Assembly (NCBI RefSeq): GCF_030815415.1
Contig: NZ_JAUSWW010000001.1
Span: 3,410,001 to 3,474,000 of the forward strand
Source of the DNA: Streptomyces canus
GTDB lineage: Bacteria; Actinomycetota; Actinomycetes; Streptomycetales; Streptomycetaceae
Direction: 5' to 3'
Length of the DNA: 64,000 nucleotides
In this document: one piece after another, positions 1 to 6,986 of the stretch
Position numbering within the stretch: position 1 is the first letter of the stretch
Layout: each line of letters begins with the position of its first letter
Translations under genes and position numbers: made by a program
The notes under the pieces: generated by a model
What the model was told of the DNA's origin: nothing
Seen by the model: the letters and a program-made list of their open reading frames with translations, nothing else
The model's database searches: none

Positions 1-918
1 TTATCCGGCGCTCCGAGCACGCAGAGCGGCGACCACCCACGCGAACTCCTCCTCGTACGACGGCTGGGGTTCGAGCCCGTTCACGACGGCCGACAGCTCG
101 CGGTACCGGGCGAGCCGCAGGTTCGTTCCCGCCTCGAGACGCTTGAGCACCTCGGCCCGGTCGGCGTCGCCGAGGAGACCGGCCAGCAGCTCGTCCGCCT
201 CCGGTGCCTCGGGGGCGATCCCGCGCCCCAGCGCCTCCCCTGCCAGCTGGACGAGCCGGCTCATGAACCACAGGGACGTCCCGGCGGGGACATCGGGCCC
301 CCGGTCCGCCGCGTTGAACTCGACCGCCCTGCGCATCAGCGCCCGGAACTCCGGGTCCTGGATGAGTTCGGCCAGCTCCACCCACGCGTCCACCTGCTCG
401 GGGCTGGGATCGTCCGGCAGGTTGGCGGCGCCGGCGAACCGCAGCCGGGTGCGGATGTCGGGATCCGCCGTGTCGAGCCCCTCGAAGATCTCCGCCATGA
501 AGTCCTCGATGATCCTGCGCCGCTCTGCGGCGGACAGCCGTGCCAGCTTGTTCATCAGTGTCATCTCCTCCGCGGTCGACCCGCGTCGCGCAACGGTCGA
601 CAGCACCGCCCGGGTCACTTTGAGCGAGCGGATCCGCGCGTCCAGCGCCACCACGTGCGCCGCCGCGACCTCCGCCACCGTCCGCTCCCCCGCCAGCACC
701 CTGCGCACGTCCACCAGGCCGAGGCCCAGCTCGCGCAGCGTGCGGATCAGTTCGAGGCGGGCGGCGGACTCCGCGTCGTAGAGGCGGTAGCCGCCGTCCG
801 AGCGGGTCACCGGCTCGAGCACGCCCTCGTCGGACCAGTAACGGATGGTCCGTACGGTGAGGCCGGTGGCCCTCGCCAGCTCGCCGATGGTGAAAAGCCC
901 GGTGCCGTCGTCGATCAT
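1..918 (-). CDS. MerR-family transcriptional regulator
   Basis: A 305-residue protein. Residues 9-75 are a MerR winged helix-turn-helix (FTIGELARATGLTVRTIRYW, then wing residues GYRLY), which binds the long spacer of its target promoter. The remaining 230 residues form a helical effector domain that I cannot assign to a ligand; there is no cysteine cluster of the metal-sensing type. The stop codon occupies bases 1-3, so the gene is complete. The ATG start has no ribosome site; a MerR-like promoter (925-956) ends 7 nt upstream, which suggests a leaderless transcript. It is divergent from an acetyltransferase that it probably co-regulates. Family assignment is firm; the signal sensed is unknown. 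Confidence 0.92.
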   Translation of the reverse strand: MIDDGTGLFTIGELARATGLTVRTIRYWSDEGVLEPVTRSDGGYRLYDAESAARLELIRTLRELGLGLVDVRRVLAGERTVAEVAAAHVVALDARIRSLKVTRAVLSTVARRGSTAEEMTLMNKLARLSAAERRRIIEDFMAEIFEGLDTADPDIRTRLRFAGAANLPDDPSPEQVDAWVELAELIQDPEFRALMRRAVEFNAADRGPDVPAGTSLWFMSRLVQLAGEALGRGIAPEAPEADELLAGLLGDADRAEVLKRLEAGTNLRLARYRELSAVVNGLEPQPSYEEEFAWVVAALRARSAG

Positions 919-924
919 GTCTGC

Positions 925-956
925 GAGTCTGGGCCTTCCAGTGGGTGGAGACTCAA
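925..956 (-). promoter_or_regulatory. putative MerR-type promoter/operator
   Basis: Read on the minus strand, TTGAGT (956-951) and CAGACT (931-926) are separated by 19 bp, the long spacer typical of MerR-controlled promoters. Outer arms GAGTCT/AGACTC (925-930 and 949-954) form a perfect inverted repeat and an inner TCCA/TGGA dyad lies between them. The -10 hexamer ends 7 nt before the regulator's ATG. The 50-bp gap to the divergent acetyltransferase makes shared control likely. The -10 match is weak. Confidence 0.5.
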
Positions 957-968
957 GGAGCGGGTGCG

Positions 969-1637
969 GTGGAGACTCTTCGGGACATTCTCGACGCGGC
1001 CGCCCGCGGTGTCTTTCCGCCGCCCAACGGCCGTACGACCGTCGTGCCGCAGGCCTCCGCCCGGGACGCGGGCGTGCTCGCCTTCACCGCGCACTCCGTC
1101 GTCTTCACGGACGAGGACCCGCGGTGGGTGTACGACACACTGGCGGCCCTGGAGTGCGATCCGCTGGCCGCGACGATGAACCCGGCTTTCCTGGCGGCCT
1201 TCATGGCGCGGACGGGGCGTACGGCCGAGACCATCGACGCGATGTTCGTCGGCTCGCCCCTGCCCGGCGAGCCTCCGCTCGCGCTGGCGGAGATCACGGA
1301 CGCCGGTCATCCGCGTATCGCGTACGCCCGCGGGCGCCGCGACGACGTACGGGCCTGGACGACCGACGGCGGGGTGCTGGTGGCGGGGCGCGGGATCGGT
1401 GGCCGGCTGGAGGTCTCGCTGGAGGTGGACGAGGACGTACGGCACCGGGGGCTGGGGCGACTGCTCCTGACCGCCGCCCGGCAGCTCGTCGAGGAGCCGC
1501 TGTGGGCCCAGGTGGCCCCCGGGAACGCCCGCAGCACACGGGCGTTCCAGGCGGCGGGTTACCGTCCCGTCGGCGCGGAGGCGCTGCTGCTCAGTGCCAG
1601 GCCTCGAAGTGCGGGTTGCTCTGACAGCCGCTCATGA
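969..1637 (+). CDS. GNAT-family N-acetyltransferase
   Basis: A 222-residue protein with a GNAT acetyl-CoA-binding motif A near its C-terminal third (DVRHRGLGRLLLTAARQL, the R/Q-x-x-G-x-G/A signature), followed by a beta-strand and N-x-x-S/A-x-x-F region typical of motif B (GNARSTRAFQAAGY). The N-terminal half is less conserved and probably binds the acceptor, which I cannot name. I chose GTG at 969 because AAGGAG lies 8 nt upstream; an in-frame GTG at 945 would overlap that site. The last dozen residues read through low-information sequence. It is divergent from a MerR regulator, which suggests inducible expression, perhaps in response to a small toxic molecule (inference). Confidence 0.85.
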   Translation: METLRDILDAAARGVFPPPNGRTTVVPQASARDAGVLAFTAHSVVFTDEDPRWVYDTLAALECDPLAATMNPAFLAAFMARTGRTAETIDAMFVGSPLPGEPPLALAEITDAGHPRIAYARGRRDDVRAWTTDGGVLVAGRGIGGRLEVSLEVDEDVRHRGLGRLLLTAARQLVEEPLWAQVAPGNARSTRAFQAAGYRPVGAEALLLSARPRSAGCSDSRS

Positions 1638-1710
1638 TCTCGGGGCCGCCGCCGTCGCTGCGGTAGAGCGTGCGGCGCAGATCTTGTCATCGGCGGTTGT
1701 GCAGTCGGCC

Positions 1711-1757
1711 CAAGGGGCGCGGGGAACTGCGCGACCAGCCACAGCGGACCTGCAGAC
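1711..1757 (+). repeat. dispersed GC-rich repeat, copy 1
   Basis: The core GGGGCGCGGGGAACTGCGCG followed by ACCAGCCACA recurs at 20930-20980, with diverged or inverted relatives at 3887-3934 and 8291-8326. This copy is intergenic, between the acetyltransferase and the beta-propeller gene. Similar elements are, from memory, very common in Streptomyces intergenic DNA. The rest of 1638-1894 shows no gene that I can support. Confidence 0.7.
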
Positions 1758-1894
1758 TCCCCTGGGCTCAGCCGGCGCGGCGCTCACGCGGCCCGCCGCC
1801 GCAGCTGGTTGTGATCACGGGGAACACCATTCCGGTTCTGCGACGGCGGGTTGTGGATCATCACTGGTAGTGGGGCGTGTCAACCGACCCGGTG

Positions 1895-3085
1895 TCAGCG
1901 GAAGATGCCGGTGTGGCCGAGCGAGTACCGTCCCGGCTGCGGGTACACCGCGAGCCCGTGCGGGCCGCTGCCCACCGGGATCCGGGCCAGCTGCTCGCCG
2001 GTGCGGGTGTCGATGGCGTACACCTCGGCGTCGTAACGCCCCGACAGCCACAGCACCTTGCCGTCCGCCGAGACACCGCCCATGTCGGGGCTGGCGCCGT
2101 CGGACAGTTGCCACTTCCTGGTGACCTTGTTCTGCGCGAAGTCCCAGACGGAGATGGTGCCTTCGCCGCGGTTGGAGACGTACATCTCGCGGGAGTCGCG
2201 GCTGACGTACAGCCCGTGGGTGCCCTTGCCCGTGGGCAGCAGCTTCGGCTTGCCGAACGTGTCGCCGTCGAGGACCCACATGCCGTCGGCCATCATGTCG
2301 GCGACGTAGAACCGCTTTCCGTCGGGCGAGATCTTCACGTCCTGCGGCATGGCCCCCTTGAAGGGGAGTTTCTGCTGCCCGACGACCTTCATCTTCTCGG
2401 TGTCGACCTTGAGCAGTTCGCCGCTGAACTCGCAGGAGACGATGAAGTACCTGCCGTCGAGGGAGAAGTCGGCGTGGTTGACGCCGTAGCAGCTGACCGG
2501 TTCGGTCTTGACCCGCTTCATGGTGTGCGGGTCACGGAAGACGAGTTCGCGGTCGAGGGAGGCCATCACGACGGCGTACTTGCCGTTGGGTGTGAAGTAG
2601 AGGTTGTAGGGGTCGTGCACCTCGACCGGCTTGCCCGCTTTCCCGGTCTTCGGGTCGATGGGGGTGAGCGTGTGGCCGCGGTTGTTGTTCACCCAGAGGG
2701 TCTTCATGTCCCAGGAGGGGACGACGTGTTGGGGCTGACGGCCGACGCGGACGGTCTCGATGATCCGGTACGTCTTCGGGTCGATGACGGAGACCGTGTC
2801 GGACTCGGTGTTGGGGACGTAGACCCGGGACGGGAAGTCCTTGACCACCGGGGAGAGCTTGCCCGGGCGGTCGGCGGCGTACACGTCCTTCGGGTCGAGG
2901 ACGGGCGGCATGCCGGGCAGCCCCTGCACGGGCTTCTTCTTCGGCGGGGCGGGGACGGCGGCCTTGGTGGTGCGCTGTCGTTCTTCGGAGGGGGCGTTGT
3001 CCCGGGCGTCGGTGCCACAGGCGGCGAGGGCGGCGAGTACGGCGCCCGTGACAAGGGTGTGCTGGAGGAGGTGGGTGCGGTGCAT
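1895..3085 (-). CDS. YncE-like beta-propeller lipoprotein
   Basis: A 396-residue exported protein. The N-terminus is a lipoprotein signal peptide with a lipobox ending LAAC at residues 21-24, followed by a Ser/Lys/Pro-rich linker. From about residue 85 on, repeated blades (RVYVPNTESDTVSVIDPKT, KTLWVNNNRGHTLTPID, REMYVSNRGEGTISVWD) match the YncE/SMP-30-like seven-bladed propeller that binds ligands or partner proteins on the cell surface. No enzymatic residues can be assigned. Its ATG overlaps the TGA of the upstream deacetylase-like gene by one base (TGATG), so the two are translationally coupled and probably act on the same cell-envelope substrate (inference). Confidence 0.88.
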   Translation of the reverse strand: MHRTHLLQHTLVTGAVLAALAACGTDARDNAPSEERQRTTKAAVPAPPKKKPVQGLPGMPPVLDPKDVYAADRPGKLSPVVKDFPSRVYVPNTESDTVSVIDPKTYRIIETVRVGRQPQHVVPSWDMKTLWVNNNRGHTLTPIDPKTGKAGKPVEVHDPYNLYFTPNGKYAVVMASLDRELVFRDPHTMKRVKTEPVSCYGVNHADFSLDGRYFIVSCEFSGELLKVDTEKMKVVGQQKLPFKGAMPQDVKISPDGKRFYVADMMADGMWVLDGDTFGKPKLLPTGKGTHGLYVSRDSREMYVSNRGEGTISVWDFAQNKVTRKWQLSDGASPDMGGVSADGKVLWLSGRYDAEVYAIDTRTGEQLARIPVGSGPHGLAVYPQPGRYSLGHTGIFR

Positions 3086-3846
3086 CAGCTGAACAGCTCC
3101 GTGGTGGTCACGGCGGCCAGGCCGCGGCGGTCGAGTTCTTCCAGTACGGCGGGGAGGGCGGCGACCGTGTCGACGTACCCGAAGTGCAGGCTCACCACGG
3201 ATCCGTTGCGGATCTCGCCGAGGACCTTGCGGGTGACGGCGGGGGCGCCGGGTGAGGTGAAGTCGAGGGAGTCGACGTCGTACGACAGGACGTGCGGGTA
3301 GCCGGCGTCACGGGCCAGCCGCTCGACGAGCGGTGTGGCACGCGCGGCGCGCGAGGGACGGAACCAGCTGCCGATCGAGCCGGTGAGCCGCCTCAGCCGC
3401 TCGGCACAGCCGTCGATCTCGGCTCGGGCGTCGGCCTCGGACATGTCGTTGACGCCGAGGTGGTGGAGGGTGTGGTTGCCGAGGTCGTGGCCGCCGTCGA
3501 GGATGCGGCGGGCGATCCCGGGGTGCTCGTCGAGCCAGGTGCCGACGGCGAGGACGGTGATGCGGGCCCCGGCCCGTTCCGCCTCGCGGAGCAGGGCGTG
3601 GGCGGTGGCGGGGTCGCCGTTGCCGTGGAAGGTGAGGGCTACGCGGGAGTGGGTGCGGGGGCCGTGGGTGAGTTGGGCGGGGAGGCCGGGGAGACGGCGA
3701 GGGCCTGGGGCGGGCGTGGGTTCGGCTGGTGGGCTGGAGTGGACGGGATGGGCGACAGCGCCACTCGTAGCGCACCCGGCGGTGAAGACGAGCCCCGCGC
3801 TGACGCGCAGCACGGTACGGCGATCAGTCGTAGTCATCCGCCCCAT
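3085..3846 (-). CDS. polysaccharide deacetylase-fold protein with degenerate catalytic motif
   Basis: A 253-residue exported protein of the NodB/CE4 fold. The N-terminus has a twin-arginine-like run (DRRTVLR) and then a hydrophobic stretch ending FTAGC, a possible lipobox. Motif 2 is present (H125-T-x-x-H129), as are an RPSRA version of motif 3 and a LHF version of motif 5. Motif 1, normally TFDDG with the catalytic base and a metal-binding aspartate, reads TFHGNG (residues 72-77). Both aspartates are therefore missing, and classic zinc-dependent deacetylation is doubtful; a related Streptomyces subfamily with this replacement exists as far as I recall. ATG at 3846 or the ATG three codons later could start it. 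It is coupled to the downstream propeller lipoprotein. Confidence 0.82.
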   Translation of the reverse strand: MGRMTTTDRRTVLRVSAGLVFTAGCATSGAVAHPVHSSPPAEPTPAPGPRRLPGLPAQLTHGPRTHSRVALTFHGNGDPATAHALLREAERAGARITVLAVGTWLDEHPGIARRILDGGHDLGNHTLHHLGVNDMSEADARAEIDGCAERLRRLTGSIGSWFRPSRAARATPLVERLARDAGYPHVLSYDVDSLDFTSPGAPAVTRKVLGEIRNGSVVSLHFGYVDTVAALPAVLEELDRRGLAAVTTTELFS

Positions 3847-3886
3847 TTAAGGGGCTTACCTGGCGATACCGGCCGATTCACCCACC

Positions 3887-3934
3887 CAGGGGCGCGGGGA
3901 GCCGCACGATTAACCCCCACACAGCCGCAGCCGG
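3887..3934 (+). repeat. dispersed GC-rich repeat, diverged copy 2
   Basis: Begins with the same CAGGGGCGCGGGGA core as copy 1 and then diverges to GCCGCACGATTAACCC and a CAGCCGCAGCCGG tail. It lies in the 92-bp gap between the start of the deacetylase-like gene and the end of the ATPase gene. Confidence 0.5.
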
Positions 3935-3938
3935 ACAA

Positions 3939-4442
3939 CTACCGGTCAGCCACCCGCATCTCGAACCACGTGGTCTTCCCGCGAGGCAGGAGATCCACGC
4001 CCCACCGGTCGGACAGCTTGTCCACGAGGAAAAGCCCCCGCCCGCTGATGTCCATCTCCTGCACCGGCATCAGACAGGGCAACCCGCGGGAGGGATCACG
4101 CACCTCGACCCGGATCCACCCACGGCGACGCCGCATCCGGAGTCCGAAAACCCGGCCTCCCGTATGACGCACCGCGTTGCCCACGAGCTCGGAGACGAGC
4201 AGAACCGCGTCCTCGGTCATCTTCGGGGTGAGCCCCCAGTGACGCAGGACCACGACTTGGGTCAACCGGCGGGCCGCGGCGGCGGACTCGGGGCGCGAGG
4301 GGAGCGGAACCTCCGCCTCCGTCGGGTTACCGAACAACTCCAGCACCTTGAGCGCGTGTTCGTCCTCGACCGTGGGCGACCAGCGCGCCGCGGTCGCACG
4401 GCCGTGTCCCCGCGGCTGTTCGATACCCTCCAGCCCCGCCAT
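3939..4442 (-). CDS. RsbW-like ATP-binding protein (GHKL ATPase, anti-sigma type)
   Basis: About 167 residues. The C-terminal 120 form a GHKL ATPase domain: N-box (VLLVSELVGNAVRHTGG), a G1-like segment (VEVRDPSRGLP) and a G2 segment (DISGRGLFLVDKLSDRWG). This is the architecture of Streptomyces single-domain ATPases related to anti-sigma kinases such as RsbW. They usually phosphorylate an anti-anti-sigma partner or bind a sigma factor; no partner gene is adjacent. I chose ATG at 4442. An in-frame TTG at 4601 would add 53 low-complexity residues and has no ribosome site, though a start between the two is possible. Confidence 0.8.
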   Translation of the reverse strand: MAGLEGIEQPRGHGRATAARWSPTVEDEHALKVLELFGNPTEAEVPLPSRPESAAAARRLTQVVVLRHWGLTPKMTEDAVLLVSELVGNAVRHTGGRVFGLRMRRRRGWIRVEVRDPSRGLPCLMPVQEMDISGRGLFLVDKLSDRWGVDLLPRGKTTWFEMRVADR

Positions 4443-4626
4443 GCCACCATCATGGCCGCACCCGCCGCCCTGCGGGGCCGTCTCTACGGAATACGCCCCC
4501 TGGAATCCATCATTCCGCTGGTTCCGATCGGCATATGCCAAAGGTATTTCGTGGCTTGAAGTAACCCCTTTGACCTGCGGCGGAGGCTCGACTGACGGCA
4601 ATCGACGATTCCCTCGACAAGGCAGG

Positions 4627-4643
4627 CTTAAGGTTGCCTTAAG
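4627..4643. promoter_or_regulatory. palindrome upstream of the ATPase gene
   Basis: CTTAAGG-TTG-CCTTAAG is a perfect 7-bp inverted repeat in an unusually AT-rich gap (4443-4729). It lies about 185 bp upstream of the ATPase start and 87 bp beyond the end of the enoyl-CoA hydratase gene. It could be an operator or a weak terminator hairpin. It faintly recalls an iron-box sequence but does not match well enough to claim one. I see no gene in this gap. Confidence 0.35.
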
Positions 4644-4729
4644 GCTCCCATAAACCGCCCCATCGAGGGACCCGGATCAGACGTCCCGTCAACAGCAAGT
4701 GGTTCAGGCGAGTTTCCTCAAGAGATTCC

Positions 4730-5497
4730 TCACAGGAATTTCGCCTTGCCAGGGCCTTCCTCGACGAAGCTGCGCATCCCGGTCTCGCGGTCGGCGGTGG
4801 CGAACAGGCCCGCGAACCAGTTCCGTTCGACGGCCAGTCCGGTGTCGATGTCGGTCTCCAGTCCGGTGTCGATGGACTCCTTCGCGGCGCGCAGCGCGAT
4901 CGCCGGACCCTGCGCGAGCCGCGCCGCCCAGGCGTGCGCCTCGGTGTACACGTCGGCGGCCGGGACGACCCGGTCCACCAGGCCCAGCTTCTCGGCCTCG
5001 TCGGCCCTGACCATCCGGCCGGTGAAGATGAGGTCCTTCGCCTTGGACGGGCCGATGAGCCGGGCGAGACGCTGGGTGCCGCCGGCGCCCGGGATCAGAC
5101 CGAGGAGGATCTCGGGCTGACCCAGCTTGGCGTTGTCGGCGGCGATACGGAAGTCCGCGCACAGCGCCAGTTCGCAGCCGCCGCCCAGGGCGTAACCGGT
5201 GACGGCCGCGACGACCGGCTTGGGAATGCGGGCCACCGCCGTGAAGGAGTCCTGGAGCGCGCGGGCGCGCAGGACCATCGCCGTGTGGTCCATGGCCTGC
5301 ATCTCCTTGATGTCCGCGCCCGCCGCGAACACCTTCTCCCCGCCGTAGATCACCACGGCACGCACGTCCTCGCGGCGCGTGGCCTCCTCGGCGAGCTCCT
5401 TGAGCCGGTCCTGGACGGCGATGTCCAGCGCGTTCATGGGCGGGCGGTCGAGTCGGATCGTGCCGACGCCGTCGGCCACTTCGAGAGTCACGGTCAT
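4730..5497 (-). CDS. enoyl-CoA hydratase/isomerase family protein
   Basis: A 255-residue crotonase-fold enzyme of typical family length. The oxyanion-hole segment AAGADIKEM (about residues 58-66) and the signature region with both catalytic glutamates (GGGCELAL near 107-114 and QPEILLGLIPGAGG near 128-141) are intact, so hydration of trans-2-enoyl-CoA in fatty-acid beta-oxidation is the most likely reaction. The C-terminal helix ends FVEEGPGKAKFL, usual for short-chain hydratases. It appears monocistronic: no other beta-oxidation gene is adjacent. The start ATG at 5497 is preceded by a purine-rich AACCTTCCCTC complement (GAGGGAAGG). A 2-cis or isomerase specificity cannot be excluded. Confidence 0.93.
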   Translation of the reverse strand: MTVTLEVADGVGTIRLDRPPMNALDIAVQDRLKELAEEATRREDVRAVVIYGGEKVFAAGADIKEMQAMDHTAMVLRARALQDSFTAVARIPKPVVAAVTGYALGGGCELALCADFRIAADNAKLGQPEILLGLIPGAGGTQRLARLIGPSKAKDLIFTGRMVRADEAEKLGLVDRVVPAADVYTEAHAWAARLAQGPAIALRAAKESIDTGLETDIDTGLAVERNWFAGLFATADRETGMRSFVEEGPGKAKFL

Positions 5498-5528
5498 GAG
5501 GGAAGGTTAACGGCCACTAACGACAGGC

Positions 5529-5556
5529 GCCCCGGTGCGATGTCTCACACCGGGGC
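5529..5556 (-). terminator. hairpin downstream of the L,D-transpeptidase gene
   Basis: GCCCCGGTG and CACCGGGGC form a perfect 9-bp stem with a 10-nt loop, starting 18 nt past the stop of the leftward L,D-transpeptidase gene. There is no clear U tract, as is common for terminators in high-GC actinomycetes. Confidence 0.6.
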
Positions 5557-5574
5557 CCCTCGTCGTCGTAGGAG

Positions 5575-6819
5575 TTACGCCTTCCACTTCTCCCAGGAGA
5601 GGTTCCAGCCGTTGAGGCCGTTGGCCGGGTCGACCGTCGGGTCGGTGGAGTTCTTCACCGTCACCACGTCACCGGGCATCGAGTTGTTGAAGAACCACGC
5701 GGCCGGCACCGAGCTGTCGTAGCCGCCGCGGACATCGCGCAGACCGATGCAGCCGTGGCTGGCGTTGTAGTTGCCGAAGGCGCCGCCGCCCCAGTAGTTG
5801 CCGTGCACGAAGGTGCCGGAGTCGGTCAACCGCATGGCGTGCGGGACGTCCTTGATGTCGTACTCGCCGTCGTAGCCGACGGTGTCGCCGTTCATCCGGG
5901 TCACCGTGAACTTCTCACTGATGACCATCTGACCGTTCCAGGTGGCGTAGCCGGGCTTGCCGGTCGTGACCGGGATGGTCTTGAAGAGCTTGCCGTCCCG
6001 CATGACCTTCATCGTGTGCTTCTTGGCGTCCACGATGGAGACCTGGCTGCGGCCGACGGTGAAGGACACGGTCTTGGACTGCTTGCCGTAGACGCCGTCG
6101 CGACCCTCGACGCCGTCCAGGTTCAGCTCGACGGTGACCTTGGTGCCGGACTTCCAGTATTCCTCGGGGCGGAAGTCCAGCCGGTCGTTGCCGAACCAGT
6201 GGCCCGCGACGTCGACGGCCGGCTCGGTCTTGATGGTGATGGCCTTCTCGACGTCCTCGGGCTTGGTGATGCCCCGGGTGAAGCGGATGGAGAAGGGCAT
6301 TCCGACGCCGACCTTGGAGCCGTCCTCGGGCGTGAAGGTGCCGATGAAGGTGTTCTTCGGCGTCAGCGTGGTGAAGCTGGAGTCCTCGGCGGCCTCACGG
6401 CCCTCGGAGTCCTTCGCGACCGCGTGCACCGAGTACTTGGTGGCGGCCGCCAGATGGCTGGACGGCGTCCAGGAGGCGCCGTCGGCGGATATCGCGCCGT
6501 CGATCTTCTCACCCTTGGAGTCCTTGACCTCGACCGTGGTCAGCTTGCCCTTGTCGGCGCCGATCTTCAGAGCCCCGCTGGTCTCGACGGACTTGGCCCC
6601 GTCCTTGGGGGCGATGGAGACCACCGCCACGGACTGCTTGCTCTGCCCGGTGTCCGCGTCCTTGCCCTTGCCGGAGCCGGGCTTGGCGTCCGAGTCCCCG
6701 CCGCCTCCCCCGCACGCGGTGACGGCGGTCAGCACGACCCCCAGCAACAGCGCGGCCATCCGCTTACGGCCACGCCCGCGTGCGTCAACCGACGCCCCCG
6801 ATATCGGTCGCACGTTCAA
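5575..6819 (-). CDS. L,D-transpeptidase lipoprotein (copy A)
   Basis: A 414-residue exported peptidoglycan cross-linking enzyme. A lipoprotein signal peptide ends TAC near residue 36, followed by a Gly/Asp/Lys-rich linker. Two Ig-like domains follow (about 70-165 and 165-270), then a YkuD catalytic domain with HGNYW and the SHGCIGLRD active-site motif (catalytic Cys and His) near residues 350-370. The architecture matches actinobacterial Ldt proteins that make 3-3 cross-links. The TTG start at 6819 has GGGGAG at an 8-nt spacing; a GTG two codons later is an alternative. The next gene upstream encodes a paralog of the same layout, so this is a tandem duplication. Confidence 0.9.
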   Translation of the reverse strand: MNVRPISGASVDARGRGRKRMAALLLGVVLTAVTACGGGGGDSDAKPGSGKGKDADTGQSKQSVAVVSIAPKDGAKSVETSGALKIGADKGKLTTVEVKDSKGEKIDGAISADGASWTPSSHLAAATKYSVHAVAKDSEGREAAEDSSFTTLTPKNTFIGTFTPEDGSKVGVGMPFSIRFTRGITKPEDVEKAITIKTEPAVDVAGHWFGNDRLDFRPEEYWKSGTKVTVELNLDGVEGRDGVYGKQSKTVSFTVGRSQVSIVDAKKHTMKVMRDGKLFKTIPVTTGKPGYATWNGQMVISEKFTVTRMNGDTVGYDGEYDIKDVPHAMRLTDSGTFVHGNYWGGGAFGNYNASHGCIGLRDVRGGYDSSVPAAWFFNNSMPGDVVTVKNSTDPTVDPANGLNGWNLSWEKWKA

Positions 6820-6986
6820 GATCTTTTCTCCCCTCGCCGGGCCCGGTCCCAGGCCCGCAACCCCTGCGCGTCCCGCGCGTCCGGCGATATTAACCGCAAG
6901 ATCAGGCCCGTCGGCGGGGTGCGATTGTCACCGTTCGGTCCCAACTGCTCCCGCTCGACCGGGGCCCGACCCCGCCCCCCACCTGG

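Noticed and set aside
1640..1894. Short open frames between the acetyltransferase and propeller genes
   Set aside because: They run through the dispersed repeat and show no codon-usage signal or domain.
4443..4601. N-terminal extension of the RsbW-like ATPase from a TTG
   Set aside because: Low-complexity residues, no ribosome site, and the ATG at 4442 already gives the complete domain.
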